From positions 1 through 6,513 of the forward strand of contig JALHLM010000360.1 in assembly GCA_022844585.1 (NCBI GenBank): a stretch of DNA of 6,513 bases. Direction: 5' to 3'. Source of the stretch: Pirellulales bacterium (GTDB lineage Bacteria; Planctomycetota; Planctomycetia; Pirellulales; JALHLM01). Position 1 is the stretch's first letter; each line of letters starts with the position of its first letter. The position numbers and the translations under genes are program-made. The notes under the pieces are model-generated. The model was not told the DNA's origin and searched no databases. It saw only the letters and a list, made by a program, of their open reading frames with translations. Positions 5,808 through 6,513 of the stretch are shown here, one piece after another.

Positions 5808-6513
5808 CCAGACGAAGTTGTCTTCGATGACGGGGTTTTCGAACTGGGCTATCACCTGCAAGTTGCCTAGCCAGATCGTATTGTCGGTCGCGATCAAGCC
5901 GGTCCCGCCCTCGCCCAGGTAGCCGAGCAAAAGTTTGCTGCGGTAGAGCGCGTTGTCGCGGATGACGAAGTCGTTGCTGCTGGCCGGATTGTTGCCACCG
6001 AAGACGAGGTCGCCGCTTTTTCCGTTGAACCAATAGACGAAGTTGCGTTCAAACAGATAGTTTTCGGTCACCGAGGTGGAAGAGCCATACGCCTGAAACG
6101 GCTGGCCATAGTTCCCAAAAATGAAGTTGTCGCGGAAGATCTTTTGCGACGGCGCTCCGTTTTGTGTGTAGACTCCGTGGCCATGCCCGCGGTCGGGGGC
6201 CACATAGCCGTTGTCGTAGATGAGGTTGCCGTAGGCCTGACTGTCGGTCACGTTCTTCCACAGGCCAATCCCTTGCATGTTGGCGTGGACGACGTTGTTG
6301 ATCAGTTGGATATCGTGGCCTGCGCGAAATTCGATCCCACCCCACGGCCGCACCAAGTCCGGCGGCACGACCCCTCCCCCCGGGTAAGCGGACACGCGCG
6401 TCTGCGTCAAGTTCTCGGAAACGATCACCTCGAGATCTCGAATCACCACGTGCTTGGGGTTCGCAAAATCCTTGGACTGGATGCCGCCGTCAATAATCAC
6501 ATGCTCCGATTGA
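5778..6513 (-). pseudogene. Right-handed parallel beta-helix protein, 5' end outside window, 3' end cut by IS21
   Basis: The frame is open from the window edge (reading QSEHVIIDGGIQ before the GTG at 6500), so it begins outside. It shows repeated rungs of the parallel beta-helix (PbH1) pattern: KHVVIRDLEVIVSEN, HDIQLINNVVHANMQGIGLW, SQAYGNLIYDNG, QKIFRDNFIFGN, TSVTENYLFERNFVYW, NDFVIRDNALYRS, GLIATDNTIWLGN and ENPVIEDNFVW. Such folds occur in polysaccharide lyases, epimerases and secreted or surface proteins. The conserved GHGHGVYTQNG segment is typical of one bacterial beta-helix group, but I cannot name an enzyme activity. Native sequence ends at DNFVW (base 5808). The last nine residues (CQSALKTSQ) and the stop at 5778-5780 are encoded by the IS21 terminal repeat. 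Loss of the final rungs or C-terminal cap probably harms folding. Confidence 0.75.
5808..5813. repeat. Target-site duplication of the IS21 element, right copy
   Basis: CCAGAC directly follows the right tip and is identical to 2861-2866. On the minus strand it reads GTCTGG, the Val-Trp codons of the beta-helix gene's DNFVW. Confidence 0.7.

Noticed and set aside
1..6513. tRNA, rRNA, riboswitch, toxin-antitoxin or defence genes
   Set aside because: Looked for on both strands; no cloverleaf, conserved RNA core or matching protein motifs were seen.

Overview
The window looks like chromosomal DNA of a planctomycete, most likely in the Pirellula/Rhodopirellula/Blastopirellula group. The best evidence is the first gene, whose C-terminal domain and preceding Tyr/Asn-rich segment match the planctomycete-restricted family once annotated as 'mu-protocadherin, putative cell-surface protein'. 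The GC-rich coding style, the parallel beta-helix protein and the transposon types agree. The assignment rests on recalled family resemblance, not on a search.

Layout. (1) Bases 1-1727 hold three genes on the plus strand: the 3' part of the 'mu-protocadherin-like' gene (1-747), a DUF533/TerB-like gene split by one in-frame TAA (844-1551), and the first ~51 codons of a YpfJ-type neutral zinc metallopeptidase (1575-~1727). (2) From about 1728 to 2866 lies the 3' part of an insertion sequence on the minus strand. Its DD(35)E transposase (integrase core) lacks its N-terminal region. About 240 bases of probable non-coding IS end follow it (1770-2012). (3) Bases 2867-5807 are a complete IS21-family element on the minus strand. 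It has istA and istB overlapping by 8 nt, doubled 25-bp-period terminal repeats at each end, TGTCA...TGACA tips and a perfect 6-bp flanking direct repeat CCAGAC. (4) Bases 5808-6513 hold the 3' part of a right-handed beta-helix gene on the minus strand, which runs out of the window at its 5' end and is cut off by the IS21 element at its 3' end.

Overall this is a genome scar. A probable envelope or stress gene cluster is cut in ypfJ by an insertion sequence, and that IS is cut by an IS21 whose other flank is an unrelated gene. IstA and IstB work as a transposase and AAA+ regulator pair. The other genes show no evident joint pathway. I do not see a new defence or metabolic system. The most unusual signal is inside istA: three 45-bp tandem repeats encode a 15-residue Pro/Ala-rich linker repeat and carry sequence very close to the element's own terminal repeats.
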